From assembly GCA_003427395.1 (NCBI GenBank), contig BFEA01000336.1, positions 668,147 to 705,061 of the forward strand: a DNA stretch of 36,915 bases, in the 5' to 3' direction. The notes beneath the pieces are model-generated. The model was not told where the DNA came from. It did not search any database and saw only the letters and a list, made by a program, of their open reading frames with translations. The translations under genes and the position numbers were made by a program. Source of the stretch: Chara braunii. Taxonomy: Eukaryota > Streptophyta > Charophyceae > Charales > Characeae. Shown in pieces: positions 1 to 10,163 of the stretch (position 1 is its first letter; each line of letters opens with the position of its first letter).

Positions 1-237
1 CATTTGGGTTATGCTGTTGGTGTTGCCCTGTTGGGCATGGACATTGACTCACGATTCTTCTGTATCATTCTCAATTGTATGGTTACTCGGTTCCATGTGC
101 TATCTGCTTTGGCTTTGACTACTTGGACTTCAGTGTGATTTTGCATTCTGGATTTTTGTGCTTCGTCCATATTCAGCAAATCGAAATTTTTTTTTCTATG
201 AAACTAATTGTTTCCCTTCTCCTTTTTCCAATATTTT

Positions 238-433
238 CAGCAAAAAATATAGGTCGAGGTCCCAGTAGCAGAGAGGATTGGATTAAGCTCCTGAATCTGG
301 ACATGTTTCAGCTAGATATTCATAAAAGCAATTCAAGCTCGATACTCTGCACCTTTGGACAAACACGTCCAGATTTATGCATTCAATCCAATCCTCTGCG
401 TTAATGAGACCTCGGCCCTGAAAATTTTCGCTT
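238..433. repeat. Imperfect inverted repeat (foldback)
   Basis: The arm at about 254-306 is complementary to 361-413. I count 40 of 53 positions paired, with blocks such as GAGGATTGGATT and ATCTGGAC shared. Weaker pairing continues outward to about 238 and 433. The loop is about 54 bases. It could be a small foldback element or a transcript hairpin. No terminal target duplication was seen. Confidence 0.6.
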
Positions 434-485
434 TGCAAGTTTCTCCTTCAGATTTTTTTTTATTTCTTTCCAAAGGCGTATTCTC

Positions 486-531
486 AAATTAATTTCGAAT
501 AACTTTAATTAATTTGAATCGAAATTAATTT
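486..531. repeat. Perfect 13-bp inverted repeat in AT-rich DNA
   Basis: The arms 486-498 and 519-531 (AAATTAATTTCGA and its reverse complement) match perfectly around a 20-base loop that itself contains AATTAATT. It lies about 100 bases before the first gag start. Confidence 0.75.
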
Positions 532-635
532 ATTTTAATTCGTGTTTTACAAATTCTATCTTTTGGAAATTATCTTCTTTGATAAATCACTTGATGACGT
601 TCTACTCCGGTAAATAGGACCCCCCACCCCCGAGC

Positions 636-2262
636 ATGCCACGCTCAACCGGAAACTCTCAACAAGCAGTCGCCACCGCCACCTCATCTGTTGCTAACTC
701 CTCAGCCGCCACTACCACCGCTTGCTCATCCACCATGGCACAATCATCCAACATTTATATGTCTGGCATCCGCACCGACTCTCGACAACATCGCCCGCTG
801 TCTCACAGGCGAGCAAACACCAGCACCCGATGTCGCCATCGACCTCGCGACACTTTTCCGCATGATGACATCCCTCCAGTCATCCATGGACGACATCAAA
901 ACATCCGTCCACCATTTCAAGTCACACCCCCAGCATCCAGGTCATCACCACCACATCCCCCCCCTCCCCCTATCTCGGGTGCCACCACCCTTCCCCCATC
1001 ATCTGCCTCCACATCTACACGAATCACCCTGTCCCCCACATCTGCAAAACCCCTCTCCGCTAGCACGTCATCCACACCTTCGCCTTCATCCACCACTACC
1101 TCCACCTTGGTCACCAAGACGACAACCCCCCCCGTCACGCAATCATCAACCATTCTCTCCCAGTCAAAACCCCCAATGACTTCATCCACTATCACTTCCA
1201 CCCATACCCAGATCAACCCCACACCTCAAGCCCTGCTCCCCATTATCCCAATACCTCCTTCGTCCACACTCCTCCTGACCAATCCCACTACCGACTTCAC
1301 CCAGGTGCCGTCCTCCTCACCCAAACTTGATTTCAACTCCCTCGCCACCACAACACCCTTATTGGCTAACATTTGCCCATCCTTCCTGTCAATGGATATC
1401 CCCCCCTTCACGGCCTTCCCCACGAGGACGTCTTCGTCTTTCTCAGCAAACTATACGATGCCTTCTCCCTCCACAACATCCCTGTCACACACTGGCTCCC
1501 TATTGCCAGCACCAGGTTACAGGAAGGTGCCGCTCGTTGGTGGTACACCGAACGAGCTAACCTCCAACACGCAAACAAGGAACCCCATTCCTTCTTTCAC
1601 TGGGCCAATCTCATCACCTGCACATACCGAGCACAAATGATGGTTGATCAAAACGGCCCGACCGACCGCTTTGTCCAATACGTGCGTCCGTAGCGGCAAC
1701 ACATCCCCCTTGACTACGTCAACGATGCCACTTTCATCTCCCGCTTCAAATGGGGATGCTGCAAGGACCTAGCCGCCTCCCTCGTCCATGACCACCCAAT
1801 GTCTCTCTTCGATCTCTTCAGCTGCGCCATTCACCTAGACAAATCCCTCACCCCGTACAAGGACGCACACACATCCGCCCCACCCCGCCCACAATTTTTT
1901 CATAACCTCACCGACGAAACCTCTCTCTCTGCCTCCTCGGACGAATTCTCTGCCCCTGACCCGACATCCTCTCTGATTCCCTAGACACCACATCACTCTC
2001 CTCTGACGAACTTTCTGCCATTCACCTCATAAGAATGGAAAAGAGAGAACGCTCTAGCTGCCCTCGCTCGAGCAGCCTCCCGGACCGCCTCAGGAAACTC
2101 ACACCCGAGGAAAGAGCCCACCTTCAGGCAAAAGGCTTCCGGTGTCGACAAATAGGCCACCAGCAAACCAACTGCCCACTTGCTAGACAATTCACACGCC
2201 AGCCTGCGACCCCCCAATCCGTTACTTCCGCATCCTCCACTCTCGGGCCCTCCTCCACTTGA
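636..2262 (+). pseudogene. Decayed gag of Ty3/gypsy chromovirus (element 1)
   Basis: Nucleocapsid/capsid polyprotein of an LTR retrotransposon, broken over three frames. The start at 636 gives a Ser/Thr-rich N-terminus. From about 770 the likely frame shifts to one holding a short helical segment (LATLFRMMTSLQSSMDDIK). A Pro/Ser/Thr-rich low-complexity stretch follows to about 1370. The capsid-type retrotransposon gag domain is in frame at 1373-1984 and contains LQEGAARWWYTE, interrupted by a TAG at 1691-1693. Another shift leads to 1985-2262, with a zinc-knuckle remnant, GFRCRQIGHQQTNC, in which the first Cys of CCHC is Gly. A TGA at 2260-2262 ends it. Frameshifts and stops rule out a working Gag. 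Confidence 0.8.
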
Positions 2263-2280
2263 ACACTGTCCCCATGGTCA

Positions 2281-3840
2281 CCACGCACCCACCAGGGCAA
2301 AAGCAACCGCTTTGTCGATGCCCTCTTTGGACTCCCCGACCACAAGCCCTTTGAGAAAGTCTACGCCCCCATGACTCATATCCAACTCCTCCCATCACTC
2401 TACCACCGCTATACCCAAGGCTACCTCTCTTGCCTGGATTTCTCAACAATCTACAACAAACTTCGTGACCTCGACTTAGTCCCCAACTACTCCCTTCATG
2501 ACCAACTTCTTTACATTGACACCAAAGGCACTCGTCGACTTTGCATCCCCGGCGCACGTGGCCTCCGTACCCAGCTCTTGGCCGAGCATCACGACGCCAA
2601 GACTGCGCGACACCTCGGGTTCCAGAAAACCTTCCACACCATCTCTCGTTACTTCTACTGGCCTTCCCTACTCGCCGACGTCAAAGCCGACATTCGCTCA
2701 TGCCCCACTTGTCAAGCCATCAACCCCTTGAACCGCGCCAAGCCCGACAAGCGACAATCATTGTCGATCCCAACCCACCAGTGGCAGTCCATTTCCATGG
2801 ACTTCGTTTGTGGTCTCCCCAAGACCGACCGCGGACATGATTGCATCTATGTCATTGTTTGCCACTTGACTAAACACGCCCACTTTATCCCTTGCACCGC
2901 ACCACATCGCACAGCGCCAAGGACGTAGCCACTCTCTTCTTCGATCATGTCGCACGCAATCACGGTCTCCCCGATAACATCATTAGCGACCAAGACCCTT
3001 GCTTCCTTTCACAATTCTGGAAACACCTCTTTAAAGCCTGCGGAACCACACTCAAGTATAACACTGCATTCCACCCACAGACCGATGGACAAACCGAGAA
3101 GATGAACGACACTCTCCAAAGAATCCTGCAGAAGTATTGTCATCCACATCAACACGACCGTGATCAGTTGCTCACCGCCGCCGAGATTGCCTACAACAAG
3201 GTTGGCTATCCTTCCACTGGCATGACTCCATTCTACCTCGACCTTGGCTATCATCCGTGTTTGCCCTCCGACTTCCTGCTCCCCTCGCCCTGCCCTTCTC
3301 TCAATGAATGGGTAGTAACAACGAACAGACTCCTCAGAGAAGCTACTGAAGCCCTTGAAACAGTCATTCAAAGAAGGGGACAAAGTCTGGCTCTTCGCCA
3401 AACGGTTTGAACCCGAACACGGCTTGTCCAACAGACTCTCGAACAAGTGGCTTGGACCCTTCCCCCGTCATTGAACAAAACTCCCCTGTCAACTACAAAC
3501 TCCATTTTCCGCCTAACATGAGTCGCGTCCACCCCGTCTTCCAAGTAGAATACCTAAAAGAATACCATGGATCCCCACCCCAATTCGCTGACCGCTCTTA
3601 CCCCAGACCTTCACCGATCATGTTCCCCACAGACTCAGAATTCGTAGTACAATCCATCATAGGTCGACAAACCACACAAGTATCCAACCATCCGGAACCA
3701 ATCACAGAATACAAAGTTAAATGGACTGGATACCCTGACGAAGAATCCACATGGGAACCTTTTTCTAACCTCCTCTTCCTAACCTTAAGAATGTTATGAA
3801 ACTTGTCCGCGCCTATGATTGTGCTCACCCTATAGCCTAG
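2281..3840 (+). pseudogene. Internally deleted pol: RNase H tail, integrase, chromodomain
   Basis: The reading begins with GKSNRFVDALFGLPDH, which corresponds to the conserved end of RNase H (G-K-x-N-x-x-x-D-A-L-S-R-x-P-D). Protease, RT and most of RNase H are absent. The integrase zinc domain has both His (HHDAKTARHLG) and both Cys (CPTCQ). The catalytic core has Asp in SMDFVCG, Asp in ISDQDP and Glu in DGQTEKMN, so the DDE residues are present, but a frameshift near 2900-2920 splits them. A further shift near 3367 enters the frame with FKEGDKVWLFAKR, and another near 3465 enters the C-terminal part. A chromodomain follows (EYKVKWTGYPDEESTWEP), whose final helix, NLKNVMKLVRAYD, lies in a shifted frame ending at the TAG at 3838-3840. 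The integrase-linked chromodomain identifies a chromovirus. Confidence 0.88.
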
Positions 3841-4520
3841 ATACATAATATAACAAACCCTAAACCCTTTCATAAACCCCGCCTTGACCCCGCATTCCTG
3901 CTCTACACACACCCTGTACCCAACGAAGCCCTTGCCTCTTGAACCCACACCGTGTATGATCCGCTCTTGCCTCCGCCTTGCCCCGTTCTCCCATCTGTCC
4001 TCCGCCACATCCTTGTCTCTCTTGTCCAAGTTCTCTATGTGGCCCCTGCGCATCGCCGACGATAATGGATCTAATGGCAAGCGCACGAGGACGATGACAT
4101 GCTGCAGCTCAGTACGAGGAGATAAGAAACCTCGTTGACCACCATACTGTTCCCTTTGGCCGGCACCTTGGACTCGCAGACTTCTTGAGCAGCACCTCTG
4201 ACATGGACATCAAGATCAGTCTGCGACCTGCTATCCGGATCAGACCTCATCATCAGATCACGTACCGGACGCAACCTGCTACTGGGACAACCAAGCTGAA
4301 GTCCTCGTCGTCTACATCACAGAACTGTTGAAGACTGCTTCCTCACCACCACTTCTGCGACACCCACCAAGACTTTCCTCGAGACATTTTTTTTTCCGCT
4401 TGTAACACTTTGTTACAGACCTGAGACATCGTTTTCACAGACCCCTCATACACCCCAGCACTTAAGCATTGAACAAACAATTTTTATTTTTATCTTTCTC
4501 AAACCTGACAACCTATAACC
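3841..4520 (+). other. 3' untranslated region of element 1
   Basis: No conserved coding sequence after the chromodomain stop. Short open frames here have no domain I recognise. Position and strand make it the 3' untranslated part of element 1. Confidence 0.45.
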
Positions 4521-4522
4521 TT

Positions 4523-4757
4523 ATAGAACACCAATAGGACTGCCCTGTTACTTGTAGAACCTCAATAGGATTACCCTGTTACTCGACCATTGATTCTCAC
4601 ATCCCTGTAGAACCGCACTAGGATTACCCTGTTACTTGAGCATTGCTTCCCTCACCCTTGTAGAACCTCAATAGAATTACCCTGTTACTTGAGCATTGAT
4701 TCCCCTAAACCCTGTAGAACCTCCATAGGATTACCCCGCTACTTGCATTACTCCCCC
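4523..4757. repeat. Tandem repeat, 53-bp unit, about 4.5 copies
   Basis: Units begin with TGTAGAACCTCAATAGGATT-like sequence at about 4553, 4606, 4659 and 4713 (spacings 53, 53, 54). A shortened first copy begins at 4523. Each unit contains TACCCTGTTACTTGAGCATT with small changes. It lies just inside the putative polypurine tract of element 1. Confidence 0.88.
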
Positions 4758-4840
4758 TTTCCTTTTCTGACCAGTGATCGGCCCCGTCCCGTCCTTCACA
4801 GTTGTTCGTTTGGTCTCTGGCAGCCAGGACGTTGCCTTCT

Positions 4841-4855
4841 AGAGGGAGGGGATAG
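4841..4855 (+). promoter_or_regulatory. Putative polypurine tract of element 1
   Basis: AGAGGGAGGGGATAG lies immediately before TGTTGCGGACTC, which starts with the TG expected of an LTR. In LTR elements this purine run primes plus-strand DNA synthesis next to the 3' LTR. The assignment rests on position and composition only. Confidence 0.55.
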
Positions 4856-5300
4856 TGTTGCGGACTCAGCCAGGGCTCGATCCCTGGTCCGCGGGTTACC
4901 ACCCGCCAGGCTGCTATTTTATGTTTTGAGTCCCTGATCTCCGATTCCTAACTGTTGGCACCCTCTGCAGTTGGCGCCCGTTCTCAAATCCCTCCTCTGG
5001 TACTTTCAAAATTCCATACTCGGCGCCATTCGACATTCTGGCGCCTAGGCTCAGACCTTCGATTTTCAGTTCAGCCCCGAGGCAAATTGCACTTCTGCCC
5101 TCGGACTCAACTTGATTCTGGTACTTAAGACCGAACTCAAGCTGAGTTCGGGGATTCAGCTTTCGGCCTTAGTTCTTGTGCTTCAGTGTCACTGCGACAT
5201 TGTGTTTGGGAACCAAGATTGCGACTTTGTGACTTGGCCACTTTGTGTCTGCGTCTATCGAGTCGTGTCGAGTCCGTGTCGAGTCGAGTAAGTGTGTGTG
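4856..5300 (+). mobile_element. Candidate 3' LTR start of element 1 (right end undetermined)
   Basis: Begins TGTTGCGGACTC after the polypurine tract. It contains two adjacent perfect hairpins, CCAGGG/CCCTGG at 4870-4887 and GCGGGT/ACCCGC at 4891-4906. I could not find a second copy in the window or a clear CA end, so the extent given is a placeholder. Confidence 0.35.
5131..5151. repeat. Perfect 9-bp stem hairpin
   Basis: CCGAACTCA (5131-5139), a three-base loop, then the exact reverse complement TGAGTTCGG (5143-5151). Within the candidate LTR region. Confidence 0.8.
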
Positions 5301-5847
5301 TGTGCTCTCACTCCCTCCCTCTCTCTTCCCCGGCCTCGCTGCTCTGCCCCAGCCTCGTCACACCGGGGGTTCAAAGTCACGCCCAAGTCAGAGAAAAGCA
5401 TGGGCAAAGGCCTATGGTCAAGGGGTGCCCAGGGCATGGCCAAAAACAACATCCTGAGGCCCCACGCACAGAAGTTGACTCTTGGAAAATCAAGAGTCAG
5501 ACTAAGCACAGGAATTTAGGCCCAAAGTCAAAGTGAACCGAGTAGTCAGCCCTAGCCATAGATAAGATGCACATTGTTGGCAGGTATCCAAAAGATTCCA
5601 ATCCCGACCTGGAAACGTTACCGCTGCTTCAAGGCTGTATCCAGGCTGTTGAGATCAGGCCAATCTGGAGTGTCGACATTGTCAAAGGGGAGACTGGTCC
5701 ACGCCAGTCAACACCTGTGATCGCTACAAAAGAATGGTCAGACACTGGTGAAGGCATTCTGCCTTGCACTGGCTTGATGCCATTGTTGTATTGCGACACT
5801 GCTGGAGCTGGATGCTGGCGCCAGATGCTGCCAGTGTGCGCCAGCCT
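5301..5847. other. No recognisable gene
   Basis: Short overlapping open frames only (largest about 116 codons), with no motif I know. One 99-codon frame at 5567-5866 runs into the next polypurine-like tract and could be the tail of another retroelement, but I have no domain evidence. Confidence 0.4.
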
Positions 5848-7011
5848 AGAGGGAAGATTATGTTAGCGCGCCCATAGCGGCGTAGATGTCGACTAGTTGA
5901 TGAGGATTGGCGAGGAGGAGGATGAGGGCTGTGAGATTGAAGGGAGATGTGGGGAAGCTAACCTAGTTTTACCTGGGGACGAAACGTGTGATCAGTTGTT
6001 AGCTCCACGAAGGTGAGGAAGTGTTGTGCCATCCTCTATATCTGATTGCTGGCATGGAGGGAGGATGGGCGCCCTGTTCTGATCTGCACAGTAATTATGT
6101 CAGAAGACATAAGAGGGAACATGCATTGCTGAGGTGGCGGAAGTGGGAGAGAAAGAGAGACATACATGCACAATTGACTATCATCGTGACTCTCGTCCTC
6201 CTCGCCTAGTCTTTCCCTCCTCTATCTCTCCTCCCATCCGCTTCTTTAATGAGATGACAGTCTTGAGTTGTGCAAATGATCGAGAAATGTTGTCGCATAC
6301 CGTAATGGTGCAGACCAGAACAAGAACCGACCTCTCTCTCATAGTATAGGATAGCACAGCGGAAGACTAGATACCAATGTTCAGACCAATCAATGTCGCA
6401 ATGCAGACCAAACATACATCATCATCCTCACAAGGTGTGAAGGGGCCTGGCACTACACATAGGAAGAATTCGCCACGCTCGAATCATGCATGGATGAGGA
6501 GGAGGGGGATCAGACGAAGAAGAAGGGAGGATGAGGATGTCGTCAACACCAAGTCCTCGATATAGATCCCAAATAATCCCCCCATCCAATGTCTTTGTCC
6601 CAATGTCGAGTCTGAATCCAAATGTCGTCAAATCCCAAAGTCACAAATCTCTCTCTCTCTTTCTCTCGTTGTCGGTCGATACTGAGAAGTCAGGTAGCTA
6701 GAGGGTGAGGGAGAGATGGTGGACTGGAGGAAGAAGAAGGGCTCTCTCTCTCTCTCTTTCTCTCGGTGTCAGGTACTAACCTGTGAAAGGTGGTGCCTTG
6801 CTGCAGGTACATCGAAAACGAAGTTGGAGCGATGGCGTCATAGGTAAGCTCCCAAGTAAGTCTCCCTGGCCTCCGCCACTCTCCTCCCTCTCAACGATAC
6901 CCTAAGGTCCTAGCAGCGCCCAACACTTCGAAGACTACTCCTATCGTCACCTGCTACTGCTGCAGCGTTTCCGGAGAGTGTCGCTGTTGAATGCCTGAAG
7001 ACCGAATGCCA

Positions 7012-7057
7012 CCTCCTAGGCGGACCAACTATATATACCGTTGGTCCGGCTAGGAGG
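7012..7057. repeat. 18-bp inverted repeat with TATATATA in the loop
   Basis: The arms 7012-7029 and 7040-7057 are reverse complements at 17 of 18 positions (CCTCCTAGGCGGACCAAC on the left). The 10-base loop is TATATATACC. The TATA motif is therefore centred in a very stable potential cruciform. Confidence 0.85.
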
Positions 7058-7149
7058 CTGCTCTTGCCAATGCCGAACGACACCAGTCCTTGGCGCCAAA
7101 AGTCTGGCGCCTAAGTTTGGCGCACAAATTCGAATCGTCGAATTTGAAA

Positions 7150-7350
7150 CAGGGCCTGAAAACAGCCTGGTGCCTACTGGGCCTATACCGGGTCTGGCGC
7201 AGAAACGGGCGCCAGGGCCTATCGACCTACGGGGCCTATCTAGTCTGAAACGACAGAGGCCTAACGGGCCTCAACCTAAATTGATCCAACATAGGGCCTG
7301 AAGGGCCCCTACCTAACCTCTGTCCTGCCTGGTCGGGCCCTGTAGGGCCC
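7150..7350 (+). promoter_or_regulatory. Cluster of GGGCC(T/C) motifs
   Basis: About nine GGGCC motifs occur within roughly 200 bases downstream of the TATA hairpin, at about 7153, 7180, 7213, 7230, 7264, 7291, 7301, 7334 and 7345. TGGGCY-type motifs are known site II elements in plant promoters. Only one copy here (CTGGGCCTA) has the preceding T, so function is uncertain. Confidence 0.35.
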
Positions 7351-7779
7351 GTGTTGTGCTCAATATGCCACACATGGACATGTGATTGATGTTGGAGACT
7401 TCATGAGCTGCGCTGGGTTCACAATCCTATTGCGTTGCTAAATGGCTTCTCAACGAGATTGGGTTCAGTACACACATCATCAAATGAGAGGGAAAGCCCA
7501 TCCGGGACTTCCCTAGTCCACCTAATCCGACCAATGCAATTCTCCATCAGTTCGAACAACTCTTACCGCTATGATGCATGCCCAAGCCAGCATGAAGTCC
7601 AACGATCACCACCATGGGAAAGAGATACAATGTGACACAGCCAAACAATAACAAAATCACTATGCGAATCAGATCCAAACTCGTACCAGCAAGGGAGGGT
7701 TCCAAGGATAGGAGAGACTTCCCTGCTGCAATCATTCACGTGCAAAGTGTCATATAGGAGATGAAGGCAAAGGTGGACG

Positions 7780-8045
7780 AAAATGAAGACAAAGATGACG
7801 AAGACAAAGACAAATAATGAAGACGAAGAGGGACACAACGATAATGGTGATGACGATGACAAAGACGACGAACACAAAGAACAACGGAGGAGGGAGGAGA
7901 GACGGAGGAGGAGGAGGAGGAGGGAGGAGGAGGAGGAGGAGGCGGAGAAGGGGGACAAAAGGAAAAGGAGAAGAAGGAGAAGGGGAGGAGGAGGAAGAAA
8001 ACGAAAAAGGAGGAAGAAAAAGAAACAAGAGGAGGGGAGGAGTGT
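7780..8045. repeat. Polypurine low-complexity tract
   Basis: Plus-strand run dominated by GGA/GAA/AGA, most extreme at 7880-8040. Open frames over it on either strand encode only Arg/Glu- or Ser/Pro/Leu-rich low-complexity peptides and are not genes. Confidence 0.85.
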
Positions 8046-8269
8046 TTGTAAATATGTTTTCCCAAGAAGATCAGCACTGAAATCTCTATCCCACAGTCGA
8101 GCCCCACCTACAAAAGTGATTGTGTAGTTGGCAACAGGGTGTGATGCCTAAAAATCGAAGTCCCCAATTCGAAAACGGAAGGAGGAAAAAAGTAACTGAA
8201 CGATAGAAATCGTACAAGTCTTTCTTCAATGCACCTTCCACAACCACGACGACGACGAACGACGAAGAA

Positions 8270-8490
8270 GAAGGGGATGTGGGAGGGGAAAGGAAGGAGG
8301 AAGGAGGAAGGAGGAAGGAGGAAGGAGGAGGAAGAAGAAGAGGGGGGAGGGAGGAAGGAGGATGCACGATGGCGAACGAAGGAAGTGAGGAAGGGAGGAG
8401 GGAGGAGGGGCTGGAGGGAGGAGGGAGGAGGGAAGAGAGAAGAAAGAGGGAGGGAAGAGGGAAGGGTAAGAGAAAGAAGACGAAGATGTT
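8270..8490. repeat. Polypurine tract with GGAAGGA repeats
   Basis: Nearly pure purine on the plus strand, built from GGAAGGA/GGGAGGA units (for example 8290-8330 and 8390-8460). Flanked by ordinary sequence. Confidence 0.85.
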
Positions 8491-8662
8491 ATGATCCTGG
8501 CTAATTCGAAAGCGCAAATTCATAACGAAAAAAAATGTCATTTAATTGTGAAAAATGTAATGAACCCAATCTCATCAGCCAATCATGCCGCAGAGAACAA
8601 TGTCGTGCAATGCCATGACCTAATCAACATATAATTCCATCAGTTCGAAGTCGTTGAAGTAA

Positions 8663-9196
8663 ATGTTTCCTCATTACCACGTGTATGTCTCAAAGTCCAT
8701 AGTATCCAAAAAAGGAGAGGAGGGGAGAATAGACAGTTGGAAGAAGAAGTGTAATGCCCTCTTCTCCTTCAGGGTCCCCACCTTTGCGACGTTAGCAATC
8801 AGCACTCAATGTGCCACGTCAGCAATATGCACTCAATCTGCCTCGTTAGCACTCTGTACTCAATACGCCACGTCAGCATCAACAATATGCACACAATGTG
8901 CCACATCAACAATCTGCACTCAATGTGCCACGTCAGCATCAGCGATATGCACACAATGTGCCACGTCAGTACTCCGAGTAACACGTGGACGATATGGAAG
9001 CAGCCCCTCGCTCATAAACGATCCTCCAACAACGAGCAGAACCCGCAACAGCTTCACATCTGAAGAAACCAGATACATACGCACGACGACCCACATCACC
9101 CATGCTCTCTCTCTCTCTCTCCTCATTCCCTCGCCGTCATCTACGATCGTGGGCGTAGCTGCTCTCTTTTTTCTCTATACTATAGTGTCTGGCTGA
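8663..9196 (+). CDS. Unrecognised ORF with tandem Cys/Thr peptide repeats
   Basis: A 177-codon open frame that I do not recognise. Residues about 47-108 are built from repeats of the type ICTQCATSA, encoded by the 27/33-bp DNA repeat at 8802-8975. All repeat lengths are multiples of three, so the frame survives. No signal peptide or known domain was seen. It could be a chance frame created by the tandem repeat, because the opposite strand is also open across it. I treat it as unproven. Confidence 0.2.
   Translation: MFPHYHVYVSKSIVSKKGEEGRIDSWKKKCNALFSFRVPTFATLAISTQCATSAICTQSASLALCTQYATSASTICTQCATSTICTQCATSASAICTQCATSVLRVTRGRYGSSPSLINDPPTTSRTRNSFTSEETRYIRTTTHITHALSLSLLIPSPSSTIVGVAALFFLYTIVSG
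8802..8975. repeat. Tandem repeat, 27/33-bp units, six copies
   Basis: Copies start at about 8802, 8829, 8856, 8889, 8916 and 8949 (steps 27, 27, 33, 27, 33). The consensus is GCACTCAATGTGCCACGTCA plus a short AGCAATAT-like tail. The longer units carry an extra ATCA-type insert. Four of six copies keep the ACGT-core motif CCACGTCA. Confidence 0.9.
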
Positions 9197-9440
9197 AGCC
9201 CATCCAACAGCCTGGAGCCATCACCTCCTCTCAAGTCTCACGTGCAGCGCCGTAGCCTTAATAACTTGCAAGACTGAATGCTCGAGCAGTGGTAAGGTCA
9301 ACCTTTTGCAGCGTTGACTCGCGCTGTTCAGGGTCAGCATCGATCCATGTGAGGGCCCGGACCGATCAGTCCCAGTTTCGGTCTCGACCCCTGTAGGCCT
9401 GAATCTTTCGAAACCTGCAGACAACTACTAGATCATTCCT

Positions 9441-10083
9441 GATCAACGGCCAGGAAATCTTTGTTGTCAACTTCGACTTCTCGGGTCTGGGCCTGGGTCC
9501 ACGAGTTGAATGTTGACTTTTCGATCAACTGTCGTCCTGGGCCCTTTTCAAGGCCTCTTTGAGACCTCTTTTCAAGGCCTGCCCGTTTGTACCTGTCTAT
9601 GGGCGCGTTGGGAGCCCAACGGCTCAATTTGGCACACAAGTTACAGCAAGAATTGAAAGAACTTGAAAAGAGATAGAGACAAAGGAAGAAGAACGAATAA
9701 AGAAGATGATGTACACCAGCAAAAGACCAATGACAAATCCCCCTTCTCGCCACTCAACCCCCTTCTTGCCACTCAACCTCATTCCAGATCAACGACCAGG
9801 AAATCTTTGTTGTCAGACTTCTTGGATTTGGGCCTGCCTTTTCAAGGCCTCATTGAGACCTCTTTTGAAGGCCTGCCCGGATGTACCAGCCTCTAGGCGC
9901 GTTGGGAGCCCAGCTGCTCAATTTGGCACACAAGTTACAGCAAGAAATGAAAGAACTTGAAAAGAGATAGAGACAAAGGAAGAAGAATGAAAGAGAAGAA
10001 GATGTACACCAACAAAAGACCAATGACAAATCCCCCTTCTCACCACTCAACGTCCTCCTCCTTATCTCCCCCAACCTTACTTT
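9441..10083 (-). repeat. Older repeat (left part), tandemly duplicated with 346-bp period
   Basis: Copy A 9441-9786 and copy B 9787-10083 share long blocks, for example CCAGGAAATCTTTGTTGTCA and CAATTTGGCACACAAGTTAC. The end of copy B and the sequence at 20445 onward together align with one continuous stretch of the reverse complement of about 36330-35020. This is therefore the left side of a host repeat split by the retrotransposon at 10084-20444. Confidence 0.75.
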
Positions 10084-10163
10084 TGAAACGGTTTTCACCT
10101 GTTACTGTAGCAAATGCAGTACCCAGGGCTCAATCCCTAGATCTCTCCTTCACCCATGTAAAG

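Larger units (their letters stand above)
1..635. other. AT-rich flank, no recognisable gene
   Basis: Upstream flank of the first retroelement. The only open frame (75-404) has no recognisable domain and overlaps a foldback, so I do not call it a gene. I could not find a 5' LTR or a tRNA primer-binding site here that matches the putative 3' LTR start near 4856. The 5' LTR is therefore either outside the window or lost. Confidence 0.5.
636..4855 (+). mobile_element. Non-autonomous chromovirus internal region (element 1)
   Basis: The order is gag, RNase H tail, integrase, chromodomain, then a 3' untranslated region ending in a polypurine tract. Element orientation is plus. The loss of protease-RT-RNase H is a clean internal deletion between the zinc knuckle (about 2180) and the RNase H tail (about 2290). 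No 5' LTR was identified, so the left limit is the first gag codon rather than a true boundary. Confidence 0.75.
5848..7400 (+). mobile_element. Candidate LTR or promoter region of an unidentified element
   Basis: AGAGGGAAGATTA at 5848-5860 followed by TGTTAGCGCGCC resembles a polypurine tract plus LTR start. A TATATATA core lies at about 7030-7037 and a GGGCC-rich downstream part follows. Two CT microsatellites (6649-6667 and 6742-6764) lie upstream of the TATA. There is no second copy in the window, so the LTR identity is only inferred. Confidence 0.3.

Noticed and set aside
917-1222. Minus-strand ORF opposite gag
   Set aside because: Val/Gly/Asp-rich shadow of the Pro/Ser/Thr-rich low-complexity gag segment.
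4870-4908. tRNA-like promoter on the minus strand
   Set aside because: A GATCGAGCCC B-box-like motif and a TGGCGGGTGG A-box-like motif are present but only about 26 bases apart, too close for a tRNA; they are better explained by two adjacent hairpins.
7736-8541. Arg/Glu-rich and Ser/Pro-rich ORFs
   Set aside because: Translations of polypurine tracts in all frames, with no start context or conserved motif.
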